Shown piece by piece: positions 44,535 to 55,000 of a stretch of DNA of 64,000 nt. Location: the NCBI RefSeq assembly GCF_011752935.1, contig NZ_VWWO01000001.1, positions 2,046,001 to 2,110,000 of the forward strand, given 5' to 3'. The notes below the pieces were generated by a model that was given only the letters and a program-made list of their open reading frames with translations, was not told the DNA's origin and searched no databases. The position numbers and the translations under genes are program-made. This DNA comes from Chitinophaga sp. Cy-1792. GTDB lineage: Bacteria > Bacteroidota > Bacteroidia > Chitinophagales > Chitinophagaceae. Position 1 is the stretch's first letter, and each line of letters starts with the position of its first letter.

Positions 44535-45599
44535 ATGTGGAACGAAAAATTATATGATGTTGCTGTAGCACTGCTGAAGCAGATGATTGCCACGCCATCA
44601 TTGAGCAAGGAAGAAGACGGGACAGCGCAGCTGATCAGCGAGTTTCTGACTGCTATGGGGATACCTCATGAAAGGCATCTGAATAATATCTGGGCACCTA
44701 ATAAACATTTTGATCCGGCAAAGCCGAACATCCTGTTTAACTCCCATCATGATACTGTAAAGCCCAATCCGCAATACACCCGTGATCCTTTTAGTCCGGA
44801 TGTAGTGGACGGTAAATTATATGGCCTTGGCAGCAACGATGCCGGCGGTTGCCTGGTTAGCCTTATCGCTACTTTCCTTCACTTTTATCACCGCGAAGAT
44901 CTGCAATATAACATCATTCTTACTGCCACCGCAGAAGAAGAGATCAGTGGTGTCAACGGTATTGAAAGCATCCTGGATAAATTGCCTGCCATTGAGTTTG
45001 CGATCGTAGGCGAGCCTACGCAAACACAGCTGGCCGTAGCCGAGAAAGGCTTGCTGGTACTGGATTGCACCAGCACCGGAAGAGCAGGGCACGCTGCCCG
45101 TGAAGAAGGCGAAAATGCATTGTATAAAGCGTTGCCAGATCTGCAATGGTTCCGTGACTATAAGTACCCGAAAGTATCGGAGACACTGGGACCGGTGAAA
45201 ATGAGTGTAACCGTTATCAACACCTCCAATAAAGCGCATAACGTAGTTCCTGCGGACTGTACTTTTGTAGTAGATGTACGTGCGAATGATCAGTATACAC
45301 TGGAGGAGCTGTTGGAGATCATCCGTGCCAATGTACAGAGCGAGGTGAAACCACGTTCGCTGCGTATGCGTCCTTCATTTATTCCGATGGACCATCCGTT
45401 TGTACAGGCAGGGATTGCAGCAGGTAAAACCTGTTACGGTTCACCCACCACTTCCGATCAGGCGCTTATACCTGCTACCTCTGTAAAGATGGGACCTGGC
45501 GATTCGGCCCGTTCACATACTGCAGACGAATTTATCTATCTCTCCGAAATAAAGGACGGTATCGATAGTTATATAAAATTGCTGGAAGCTATTGTGTAG
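44535..45599 (+). CDS. argE: M20-family N-acylornithine/N-acylcitrulline deacylase
   Basis: 354 residues. Di-zinc M20 peptidase fold: NSHHDTVKPN and GSNDAGGCLVS hold the first ligands, ATAEEEISGVNG the catalytic Glu and metal Glu. In pathways with an acylornithine carbamoyltransferase the substrate is N-acylcitrulline, and the enzyme would release citrulline plus succinate or acetate. Position between argB and argH supports this. Lys and Arg substrate residues were not compared. Confidence 0.9.
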   Translation: MWNEKLYDVAVALLKQMIATPSLSKEEDGTAQLISEFLTAMGIPHERHLNNIWAPNKHFDPAKPNILFNSHHDTVKPNPQYTRDPFSPDVVDGKLYGLGSNDAGGCLVSLIATFLHFYHREDLQYNIILTATAEEEISGVNGIESILDKLPAIEFAIVGEPTQTQLAVAEKGLLVLDCTSTGRAGHAAREEGENALYKALPDLQWFRDYKYPKVSETLGPVKMSVTVINTSNKAHNVVPADCTFVVDVRANDQYTLEELLEIIRANVQSEVKPRSLRMRPSFIPMDHPFVQAGIAAGKTCYGSPTTSDQALIPATSVKMGPGDSARSHTADEFIYLSEIKDGIDSYIKLLEAIV

Positions 45600-45630
45600 G
45601 TATCTGCCGGTAGTTTAAAATATCTGAATT

Positions 45631-46965
45631 ATGAAATTGTGGCAAAAAGATAAAGCATCACTGGATGCAGTAGAGAAATTCACCGTGGGCAAAGACCGCG
45701 AGATGGATGCCTACCTGGCGCCCTTTGATGTATTAGGTTCTATGGCACACATCACCATGCTGCAAAGCATTGGTTTGCTGGAAGCTGAAGAACTGACCGT
45801 ATTAAAAGCCGAGCTGCGTAAGATCTACCAGGAAATCCAGGAAGGAAGTTTCGTACTGGAACCGGATGTAGAAGATATACATAGCCAGGTAGAGTTGCTG
45901 CTGACCCGCCGTTTGGGAGAAGTAGGCAAGAAGATCCACAGTGGCCGTAGTCGTAACGACCAGGTTTTAGTAGATCTGAAACTCTTCCTGCGTCATGAGC
46001 TGCAGCTGATCACAGAAGAAGTGAAATCCTTGTTCGACCTGTTGCAGGCGAAGAGTGAAGAATATAAAAACCAGCTGATGCCGGGGTATACGCATTTGCA
46101 GATTGCGATGCCATCCTCCTTCGGTTTATGGTTTGGTGCTTATGCAGAGAGCCTGGTGGACGACCTGACCATGCTGCAGGGAGCTTACAAGGTGGTGAAT
46201 AAAAACCCGCTCGGCTCTGCCGCAGGTTACGGTTCTTCGTTCCCCCTTGACCGTGAGCTGACCACTGCTTTACTTGGCTTTGAATCGCTGAACTACAACG
46301 TAGTATATGCGCAGATGGGCCGTGGTAAAACAGAGAAACTGGTAGCGTTTGCATTGTCGGGCATTGCTGCGACATTGGCGAAAATGGCTATGGATGCAAC
46401 TTTGTTCATGAACCAGAACTTCGGTTTTATCAGTTTCCCTGATGAGCTGACCACCGGTTCCAGCATTATGCCACACAAAAAGAACCCGGATGTATGGGAG
46501 CTGATTCGTTCGCATGGTAATAAAATACAGGCGTTGCCGAACGAAATTGCCATGATGATCACCAACCTGCCTTCCGGTTATCACCGCGACTTACAGCTCC
46601 TGAAAGAGAACCTTTTCCCGGCATTTGGCGTGTTGAAGGATTGTATCCATATGACTAAGCTGATGCTCGAAAATATCCGTATTAAAGACGGTATTCTGAA
46701 TGATGAGAAGTATCAGTACCTGTTTAGTGTAGAAGTGGTAAATAACCTCGTATTACAGGGTATTCCTTTCCGTGAGGCATATAAAAAGGTAGGTATGGAT
46801 ATTGAAAAAGGTACTTTCTCTCCGGAGAAAGAAGTGAATCATACCCATGCCGGCAGTATCGGTAACCTGTGCACCGCGCAGATTTCCGGGCTGATGGATA
46901 ACGTGCTGCAAAGCTTCTCCTTTGATAAAGTAGATAAGGCACTGGAGCAGTTATTGAATAGTTAG
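45631..46965 (+). CDS. argH: Argininosuccinate lyase
   Basis: 444 residues, fumarase/aspartase superfamily. Cleaves argininosuccinate to arginine and fumarate. Signature GSSIMPHKKNPD at ~276; HSGRSRNDQV and TMxQ-like YTHLQIAMPS upstream. Last gene of the operon; a strong terminator follows. Confidence 0.96.
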   Translation: MKLWQKDKASLDAVEKFTVGKDREMDAYLAPFDVLGSMAHITMLQSIGLLEAEELTVLKAELRKIYQEIQEGSFVLEPDVEDIHSQVELLLTRRLGEVGKKIHSGRSRNDQVLVDLKLFLRHELQLITEEVKSLFDLLQAKSEEYKNQLMPGYTHLQIAMPSSFGLWFGAYAESLVDDLTMLQGAYKVVNKNPLGSAAGYGSSFPLDRELTTALLGFESLNYNVVYAQMGRGKTEKLVAFALSGIAATLAKMAMDATLFMNQNFGFISFPDELTTGSSIMPHKKNPDVWELIRSHGNKIQALPNEIAMMITNLPSGYHRDLQLLKENLFPAFGVLKDCIHMTKLMLENIRIKDGILNDEKYQYLFSVEVVNNLVLQGIPFREAYKKVGMDIEKGTFSPEKEVNHTHAGSIGNLCTAQISGLMDNVLQSFSFDKVDKALEQLLNS

Positions 46966-46990
46966 GTAAATACAGATAATGATAAATGAG

Positions 46991-47023
46991 ATCCTGGTGG
47001 TATATTACCATCAGGATTTTTTT
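46991..47023 (+). terminator. Terminator of the arginine operon
   Basis: ATCCTGGTGGTA pairs with TACCATCAGGAT around TAT (one G·T), followed by six or seven T. 25 bp after the argH stop. Confidence 0.92.
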
Positions 47024-47438
47024 ATGTGGGTAGCATCTGGTTTTAAAGCTGATAATTTATTATTATAGTGTTTTGAAAAGATGAAGAAATATTTCTGGAG
47101 GATGGTAACGTGAAGATGATAACATTAGTGGTCGGACAGCGAAAGAAAGTTATTTCTATATCTAACTATAACCAGCCAGACCTGGATGCGATTTATGATA
47201 TTATTAATCTCGGGTTGAACAAAGAAAATAAAATCCATTTATATGAAAGAATGGACTACAGCAAGGAACTTTTGGGAAAATGAAGTAATGGCTGTGCTGG
47301 AAATTTTCTTAAAAATAGTACAGCATAACACGGCCTGTTTTGAAAATGCCGGACTGGGAAGATGTAAGAGAAAGTGAAGAGTGATGACAGCGATTGATTT
47401 AATTTTTATAATATACCAGGAATAAATTTTATTTAAAA
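47024..47438. other. Gene-poor AT-rich spacer between arginine operon and accessory region
   Basis: Apart from the 57-codon frame at 47110-47283 it holds only short frames (one of 29 codons from 47289). No RNA gene, repeat or clear promoter is visible. Composition shifts to AT-rich here. Confidence 0.5.
47110..47283 (+). CDS. Possible 57-residue protein of unknown function
   Basis: A frame from GTG 47110 (ATG 47116 is an alternative) to TGA 47281-47283. GGAGG lies ~10 bases upstream. The product has a hydrophobic first strand (MITLVVGQRKKVISIS) then YNQPDLDAIYDIINLGLNKENKIH, helix-like and compact, similar in style to small immunity proteins or their C-terminal remnants. It lies in an otherwise gene-poor 470-bp stretch next to the RHS island. 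No homologue recognised; may be a fragment or chance. Confidence 0.35.
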   Translation: MKMITLVVGQRKKVISISNYNQPDLDAIYDIINLGLNKENKIHLYERMDYSKELLGK

Positions 47439-47633
47439 ATGCTGGTTTCTCTTTTTAAAGTAGTGATTTATCTATTACTGTTCCTATGTTTGTTTTTATT
47501 TGTGATAGCAAATGGCAGTGGGCACAATATACCACTGAAAACTAATGCTGCAATAGTTATCCCGGGTTTAGTGTTAGTTTTGATATTGTTTTTATTACCA
47601 GGCGAGAAAAGAAAAAAGGATGTATCTGCCTGA
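47439..47633 (+). CDS. Small two-helix membrane protein
   Basis: 64 residues with two hydrophobic helices, ~3-23 and ~37-53, separated by GSGHNIPLKTNAA, and a basic tail GEKRKKDVSA. Topology predicts both ends in the cytoplasm. No family known. AATAAATTTTATTT upstream gives no clear ribosome site. Confidence 0.55.
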   Translation: MLVSLFKVVIYLLLFLCLFLFVIANGSGHNIPLKTNAAIVIPGLVLVLILFLLPGEKRKKDVSA

Positions 47634-47780
47634 CTCAGAATGCGATCAACTAATATTCAAAAGGAGATTTGGTTGATGAGCAAAAGTAGAAGGCTGGAAT
47701 GTCAATAAGTATCTTTTCCCTGGTTCAAGTCATCGTTCAATTGGCAATGATTTAGTAAATCCAAACTTTAAACGGATCAG

Positions 47781-48182
47781 ATGAAAAAGGTTAAAGGAAG
47801 TAGAATGCGTTGGTCACGACAAAAAGCCCCTACTACCAAAAGTAAAAAGGATATCTTATATGGTTTGCTGTGCCTGGGCGCATTCTTCCTGATTTTTGTT
47901 TTTGGTTTATTATATATGGGCCGCGGCACTGCTGAAAAATGGAAAAGAGAATTAAGTATTATTAATGCGAATAATAAATTTGGGAAAGGGATCATTACAA
48001 ATATGAAATCCTACAAAGGACATAGCATTGATATAACGTACAAGGTAGGGGGAAAAACCTACTCCAAAAGTAGCAGTTGGGATACTAATCCTCATGGTCT
48101 TAGGGTAGGTGATTCCATATATCTTCGGTATGCGGTGGATTCACCCTCGTTAATGGTGCATGTACTGCAAAGGGATTACTAA
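47781..48182 (+). CDS. DUF3592-like membrane protein, short form
   Basis: 133 residues with one membrane helix (~29-48, LYGLLCLGAFFLIFVFGLLY) after a basic N-terminus. The outer domain (ITNMKSYKGHSIDITYKV, then GLRVGDSIYLRYAVDSPSL) has the DUF3592 style also seen in the protein at 8556. No function known. Its stop touches the decayed repeat at 48180. Confidence 0.6.
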   Translation: MKKVKGSRMRWSRQKAPTTKSKKDILYGLLCLGAFFLIFVFGLLYMGRGTAEKWKRELSIINANNKFGKGIITNMKSYKGHSIDITYKVGGKTYSKSSSWDTNPHGLRVGDSIYLRYAVDSPSLMVHVLQRDY

Positions 48183-48257
48183 AAAAGCCTTTTTTCAAAG
48201 CGGAAGGGCCTAATATTCACAGATAGGAACTTCGTATTTTACATGGCAGTCGCACCT
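48180..48257 (-). pseudogene. Remnant: 3' end plus terminator of the gene at 59036-59434 (direct repeat copy 1)
   Basis: These 78 bases match 58977-59054 at 69 positions with no gaps. On the minus strand they hold the last codons and TAA stop of the gene at 59036 (…GATAM versus …GAPAM) followed by its terminator, whose stem is destroyed here by four substitutions in a row. The rest of the gene is missing. The copy marks the left edge of the RHS island. Confidence 0.8.
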
Positions 48258-48524
48258 TTCGTGAATATTTTGAAATTGTTTATTGAATAATACTACCTTG
48301 TCCCACGGTTTTTCTGACTGGCAAGCATTTATAATCTTTCGCTAGATATTTCATAGGAAAACAAGAAATATATTGGTAAAAAACTGATATTTGTATATGC
48401 TTTTCTGTACCATGAAAATTTGAGTTTCAGTTATGGAATTCAAATGCTTTTCTTCAACCTTGTTTTAGGATGATTCAACCCTATACTAAGAATTTTAAAT
48501 GACCTGGAAATAATAACTTATTCT
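48258..48524. other. AT-rich spacer upstream of the RHS genes
   Basis: 267 bases. It must contain the promoter of the RHS operon, but no exact TAnnTTTG and no reading frame of note was found. Confidence 0.45.
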
Positions 48525-51500
48525 GTGAATAAAAAGTGTTTTAACCTATACCAATTATTACTGTGCTTCTTGCACGTTTGTATCTTTTTGTCAGTATTTC
48601 AGAATGCACATGCGCAGTTTATTGATGCTTACACAAAATCGCTGAATAACAGGCTTCCTGTAACGCCGGAAGCAGGGGCAATCATGCGTTATCAAGATAT
48701 TCCTGTTGGATTATCTTCTGGAATTCCAAGTATCTCAGTACCCCTTTTTGAATTGCAGGAAAACTGGATTAAGATACCTATTAGTCTTAATTATCATGCG
48801 GGAGGAATAAAAGTGGATGATCTGGCAAGTTGGACTGGCCTTGGCTGGTCTTTGTCTGCTGAATATGCGATTACAAGGGAAGTAAGAGGTATTCCGGATG
48901 AAGGAAGCGATGGGCCTGGAATATTTACTACTACCTTAAGTCCGGAATATTTAAGTGATTCTGCTGCTCCGGATGTGAAGGAGTATTATTCCAGAATGAT
49001 ATGGCGTGGTCAATATGATTCAGAGCCTGATATGTTTTACTTCAGTCTGCCTGGTGCTAGCGGTAAATATGTATTTGACCCGAAAACAAAGAAGTTTGTA
49101 GGTTCTCCGGACAATGGATTTATGGTAGAAAGGAGAACAGATAATACCTGGGTATTAACCGGGCCTGATGGCAGTGTTTATACTTTCGATGTTAAAGTGC
49201 TTTCAACCAATAAAGTAAAAGATCTTGTTGAAACGGCGAATTATACCTCAATCACCTCCAGCTGGAATCTTTCAAAAATAGTAAATCCTGATAAAACAGA
49301 TTCTATCCTATTTACCTATAGGCAAACAGATTACGATTACTGGATGAATGGATCTAATACAGTTTATACGCCTCTCGTGCCAATGTCATTACAAGGACCG
49401 TGGCAGCCTAATAGTAATTGCTTCTCTTATACTAAAATTACAGGAGCCTCAATATTAGACGCTATTTCATCCCGCAACTATAAAGTTGTTTTTAATACAG
49501 ATGCTGTTACCAGGAAAGACTTAAATAACGGTTTAAGTTTAAATAATATTGATATCTTTTCCAATAAGGGTGGAAGGTTAAATAGGGTGGTGCTCAATCA
49601 CAGCTATTTTACAAGTGCTGGTTCTAATCCTAATAGTGCTCCTGACCTCGGTCATAATATATTTAGATTGAAACTGGATGGCATAACGATAGCAGGTGCA
49701 GATGGACAGGATTCAACGCAGCGTTATAGATTCGTATATGACAATGATAACGTGCTGCCGTCGAGGTTATCTTACAGTCAGGACTTCTGGGGTTATTACA
49801 ATGGTGCTTCCAATTGGGGAACAAATAAGAATACATTGGCCCCGGAAGATGAACTGTTTTACAAAACAAAGTTCATATTACTGCCCGGTGCGGATAGGAA
49901 ACCCTATACTTCCTGTGCACAAGCTGGTATATTGAAAGCTATCTATTATCCTACCGGAGGGAATGTAAAGTTTGAGTATGAATCCAATACAGTGGGATAT
50001 AACTATTCCAAGTATATTAAACCTGCTACTATTCAGCAGGTTCAAATGCTATGGGATAGTAAAGATAATGGCGAACAACTTCAGGGAAATTATTCAACCA
50101 CCTTTGTTATCAATGAGCCACCTAGCGCCTTAAATGACTGGAAGGGTGGTGCCTGGGTAACCGGTTCAACAGAACCAATGTGTGATAAAAATATGCCTTA
50201 TTGCCCTACTGTTATAATTGGAGGGCCTATAGGGTTTACATTCACCAATGAGCTCTCCCGTACCTATTTTCCAAATGGAACGTATAGTTTTTCTGTAAAT
50301 ACATCCGCATTAAACAATTGGTCGGGGATTGACGGTCAAAGATATTTTGCTGCATCTTTATATTATGACATGCAGGATCCTGACAAGAAAAATTTTGTTG
50401 TTGGCGGATTAAGAGTAAAAAGAATAGTTACCAGTGATGGTGCGATGCAATCCCCTTCGTCTGTTAAAGAATATGTTTATCATGATGAGGTGACGGACTC
50501 GTCATATGGGTTTTTAGGCAGTTTTCCTGTTTTTAGTGAAATTGTAAGTGCCGAAGTATGGGCAGACGTCAATGCAGGTACGCGCAAAGAAAACCAAATA
50601 TATTATGTTAGATATGGGAATGTAGTAAACCCGATTGTCACAACCCAGGGTGCACAGGTCTTCTATCCAAAGGTAACAGAATATTTAATTGGCAATACCC
50701 GGCGTATCAAACAGCGGCATTCTTTCACGATGATACCCCCGGAGAATAACTATCATTTCCCTTATCCTCCTGTTTATGACGAAGACTGGGCCAGAGGTAA
50801 TGCATTATCTGATACCTTATTTCAAACAAAGGAGGGTAACAGTTATGCCCCGATTAGTATTACGACTAATGACTATGATCTGTATCCTCTTGATCAATCA
50901 GGGAAAAGCTTTGTAACATCGGTATGGGGACTGAAGTATGGATGTAGGGATTTTCTATATAATCCCTACCTGACTGAAGAGCCGATGTCTCCGATGGTGA
51001 ATGGAGTTGCAAGTGAAAAATATTTGGTGCCTACAGGCCGGTATTACAAGAAAACTGATACTACTATTACTATTGATAATATCGGAATTAGACAAACTAA
51101 TGTAAGATCGTACCAATATGGAGAAAAATCGATGCTTCCTGTTCGGGTTAAAACAACCAATAGCCAGGGACAACAGGTTTGGGAAGAAACGGTTTATCCT
51201 GGCGATTCCACCTACAGCGTTTCAGGTATTACTGCAGCTGACAAAGCCAGATTGCTTGCCGCCAACAGGGTTGTCGTGCCGCTTTCGCAAAGAAAGATAG
51301 TCGATAATGTGGTAGTAAATCAGTCGGATTATTATTATCACCTGAATGCTAAACTATTATTGGTGGATAGCCTTTCCACCAGCAACCACGGTAGTTTGCC
51401 TGATCGTCAGGTATATGTGCCGAATTATGATGCATCAGGTAATCCCCAAACAATTTACAAGAGGGATGGGCAGATATTGAGTTATCTCTGGGATGCAGCA

Positions 51501-52058
51501 TACAATCAGCCTATCGCTTCATCCTCTATGAAAGGGGATTATCCATGGTTGTTTACTTCTTTCGAGTATGACCAGCTGCCTCGAAATACAACGTATAATA
51601 CATCAGGGATAATAAGTGTTAGCACACCATTCGGAAAAAATGCTTATCAGCTGAATACACAAGGAATCAGTTTACAGCCCTTAAATTCATCGATAAAATA
51701 TAATATTAAAGTCTGGTTACAGAACGGTGCCCAATGTATGGTAAACGGAACACCCGTATCACCGCTACAAGTTGTAAATGGAAATTGGAGACTACATCAA
51801 TTAAGCATTACCGGTGTAACGCAGATTGTTGTTACTGGCAGTGGCCTCATCGATCAGCTAATGATTATACCTGAAGGAGCAGCCGTAACAGGAAACGTAT
51901 ACAATGCCAGTGGTCAGGTCACCAGCAAAACGGATCAGAGCGGAAAAAGCAGTTTTTTCGAATATGATAATTTAGGAAGACTTTCCACCGTACGCGATCC
52001 ACAGGGCAATATCCTGAAACAATACCGCTATCAATATAATACTAATAACCCGCAATAA
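48525..52058 (+). CDS. Large exported YD-repeat partner protein of the RHS locus
   Basis: 1177 residues from GTG 48525. A signal peptide (LLLCFLHVCIFLSVFQNAHAQ, ~11-31) follows. Residues ~35-1050 are strand-rich with many Tyr and Asn, of the type found in front of DUF6443 RHS genes in Bacteroidota; an early segment GIPSISVPLFELQENWIKIP and then GLGWSLSA resemble the SpvB/TcB-like N-termini. The C-terminus has YD repeats: YNASGQVTSKTDQSGKSSFF, EYDNLGRLSTVRDPQGN. Such repeats fold into the shell of RHS toxins, so this may be half of a split shell. 18 bp before the RHS gene. Confidence 0.8.
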   Translation: MNKKCFNLYQLLLCFLHVCIFLSVFQNAHAQFIDAYTKSLNNRLPVTPEAGAIMRYQDIPVGLSSGIPSISVPLFELQENWIKIPISLNYHAGGIKVDDLASWTGLGWSLSAEYAITREVRGIPDEGSDGPGIFTTTLSPEYLSDSAAPDVKEYYSRMIWRGQYDSEPDMFYFSLPGASGKYVFDPKTKKFVGSPDNGFMVERRTDNTWVLTGPDGSVYTFDVKVLSTNKVKDLVETANYTSITSSWNLSKIVNPDKTDSILFTYRQTDYDYWMNGSNTVYTPLVPMSLQGPWQPNSNCFSYTKITGASILDAISSRNYKVVFNTDAVTRKDLNNGLSLNNIDIFSNKGGRLNRVVLNHSYFTSAGSNPNSAPDLGHNIFRLKLDGITIAGADGQDSTQRYRFVYDNDNVLPSRLSYSQDFWGYYNGASNWGTNKNTLAPEDELFYKTKFILLPGADRKPYTSCAQAGILKAIYYPTGGNVKFEYESNTVGYNYSKYIKPATIQQVQMLWDSKDNGEQLQGNYSTTFVINEPPSALNDWKGGAWVTGSTEPMCDKNMPYCPTVIIGGPIGFTFTNELSRTYFPNGTYSFSVNTSALNNWSGIDGQRYFAASLYYDMQDPDKKNFVVGGLRVKRIVTSDGAMQSPSSVKEYVYHDEVTDSSYGFLGSFPVFSEIVSAEVWADVNAGTRKENQIYYVRYGNVVNPIVTTQGAQVFYPKVTEYLIGNTRRIKQRHSFTMIPPENNYHFPYPPVYDEDWARGNALSDTLFQTKEGNSYAPISITTNDYDLYPLDQSGKSFVTSVWGLKYGCRDFLYNPYLTEEPMSPMVNGVASEKYLVPTGRYYKKTDTTITIDNIGIRQTNVRSYQYGEKSMLPVRVKTTNSQGQQVWEETVYPGDSTYSVSGITAADKARLLAANRVVVPLSQRKIVDNVVVNQSDYYYHLNAKLLLVDSLSTSNHGSLPDRQVYVPNYDASGNPQTIYKRDGQILSYLWDAAYNQPIASSSMKGDYPWLFTSFEYDQLPRNTTYNTSGIISVSTPFGKNAYQLNTQGISLQPLNSSIKYNIKVWLQNGAQCMVNGTPVSPLQVVNGNWRLHQLSITGVTQIVVTGSGLIDQLMIIPEGAAVTGNVYNASGQVTSKTDQSGKSSFFEYDNLGRLSTVRDPQGNILKQYRYQYNTNNPQ

Positions 52059-52076
52059 ACGTAGTCTCTGTTTTTT

Positions 52077-55000
52077 ATGACTATACCTATAAAAAGAATA
52101 TTCTTTACCGTACTCCTATTTTCTGGTTTTCATGTATATGCACAGCAGAATGTCCCTGTTAACCAGATGAAGCCGGTAGCTACACCTGTAGCATTACCAA
52201 CACCATATTCCAACCCGGTACTCAATTATGTGCGTACATGGGAACCGGTAGTTCCTATTAAAGATACCGCTTTAGTTGTCAATCCAGGTAAAACCATTGC
52301 AGAGGTGAAACAGCTTACTGCCTACTTTGACGGGTTGGGCAGACCGCTGCAGACAGTTGCCAAAGGCAGCAGTGGCAGTGGAAAAGATATGGTTTCTCCT
52401 GTGATATATGATGAGTATGGGCGGGAAGTATATAAATATCTGCCTTATGCTGCTACCGCAACTGCTGCCAATGGTTTATTCAAGAATAATCCTTTTGGAG
52501 ATCAGCAGGTTTTTTACAATAACAGGAGCTTAAACCCGGGGATATTGGGTGATACCATTTATTATTCTCAAACTACCTATGAAAACTCTCCATTAAACAG
52601 GATTTTGAGCACCAATGCGCCGGGGAATAATTGGGCTGCCAGTGGCGGAAAGAAAGCTGTCACCACTCAATACCTGTTGAATGAAGTAGCTGACGCAGTG
52701 GTGATCTGGAAATTACAGGGAAATGGCATACCTGTTTATAATGGGAAGTATGATGCCGGTTCCTTGTTTAAATATCTAACTACAGATGAAGAGGGAAAAC
52801 GGGTAGTTACTTTTAAAGATAAGGACGATCATGTTATCCTGAAGAAAGTACAGTTGCAAAATGCTCCGGGTAATGCACATGCCGGCTGGTTGTGCACCTA
52901 TTATATCTATGATGACTTAGGGTTGTTGACCTTTGTTATTCCGCCATTGGCAATGGAAAAGATTGATGGTACCTGGGATGTGACTGCATACAAAGATGAA
53001 TTGTGTTTTCAGTATCGTTATGATAGTCATCAGCGGATGATTGAAAAAAAGATACCTGGCGCCGGATTAGTGGAAATGGTGTACGATAACCGCGACAGAC
53101 TGGTGTTTTCTCAGGATGGAAATATGCGTGATAAGGGCAAATGGATGGTTACCTTTTATGACGGGATGAACCGCCCCGTAGAAACTGCTATTTATAAGCC
53201 ACTGAACCGCATAGCCAGGGCCGCCCTGCAAACCAATATGGACAAAGTTGCAGCTGATGGTGTGTTAAGTTATACCATTCCTGGCATAGATAAGCTGCTG
53301 GTAGCTACTAATGACAGAGTCGTTTATGAGGCTATCTCAGAAATTGATATCCTGCCGGGATATGAAAGTGGAAATGAGGAGCAATTATTTCAGCTTAATT
53401 CAGGATTGAATGGTGGCGTTATTAATACCAACATTTCTAATCCATTGCCGAATATTGCATCATCTGAACTTACACCCCTCACCTTTACTTTCTACGACAA
53501 TTATGACTATGTAAAACCACTTGATTTACAGTCGGGGGATTTTTCCAAACTCAATGCGGGTACCTCTAATGCGGGGGAAGAGTCGAAGGTTTCTTACAAT
53601 GTTGCCGGACTTGTAACAGGAATGCGTAAACGCATTATTGACACAGATACCTGGCTTACTACAACTACCTATTATGATGAAAAGGCCAGGGTAATTCAAT
53701 CAGTAAGTGATAACCAGACGGGGGGAAAGGACGTAGTGAGCACGATGTACGATTTTACAGCTAAGCCGCTCAGTGTTTACGAACGTCATACAAACCTCAA
53801 GAGTGGTGTCAGCCCTCAATTGACAGTACTTTCAGTTTATAATTACGATCCTGCCGGGAGATTGATAGAGCTGAGGAAGAAATACAATGATCAGGATACA
53901 TTAACCCGTGTTATTGCGGCTAACTCCTATGATGAACTGGGTGCCTTACGCCAGCATGCTTTGGGGGGGCAGGGTAGCGGCAGACCTATTACAACCGAGA
54001 CTTTCGAGTACAATATCAGAGGGTGGCTGTTGTCCATGAATCGTGCATATGTGGAAAGTGGCACTATGGACAAGGCTTACTTCGGACAGGTACTTTCCTA
54101 TGATGGTGGTTTTTCTGGCAAAAACTACAACGGCAATATTGCCGGAATAAAATGGCGCGGATTTACAGACCCTGCAGCCAGAGCGTTTGGCTATAGTTAC
54201 GATAATGCGAGCCGTTTGATTAATGGAGATTTCTCTCAGCAGGAAGGAAGCAATAGTACCTGGAATAACAACAGTGTAAATTTCAATGTTTCTGATATCA
54301 CTTATGATGCGAATGGGAATATTGGATCAATGAAACAGATGGGACTCGTTGGTAATCAGTCTGTACCGGTGGATGTTTTATCTTACACTTATCAGGGCGG
54401 TAGCAATAAGTTATTGTCGGTTAAAGATAATGGTGGTACTTCCGCACCACTAGGCGATTTTAAGAACGGAACTAATGAGGGAGTCGATTATGTTTATGAT
54501 GTAAACGGGAATCTTACCCAGGATGCTAATAAAAATATTGATAGTATAGATTATAATCACCTGAATTTGCCGGTGGAGATTACAATAACCGGGAAGGGGA
54601 TTATTCGATATAAGTATGATGCCACCGGAGCCAAAATTTCCAAAACAGTTATTGACAATTCAGGTGGGGCGTCAAGAACTACTGTAACTGATTATATCGG
54701 TGGGCTGGTATATGAAAATGACAGCCTGCGTTTTGCTGGTAATGAGGAAGGGCGGGTACGTGTTATTAATAAAGCCGGTGCTGCTCCTCAGTACGTATTT
54801 GATTATTTTATAAAAGATCATCTGGGTAATATTCGTCAGGTACTTACAGAAGAGAGCAATACTAATTTGTATGCTGCTACGATGGAATCTGGGAAGGCCG
54901 CCACGGAAGAAGCGTTATTCAGCAATATAGCCAGTACCCGGGCTCCTTTACCGGCGGGTTATCCGACGGATGGTACTACAAATCCCAATCAGTACATCTC

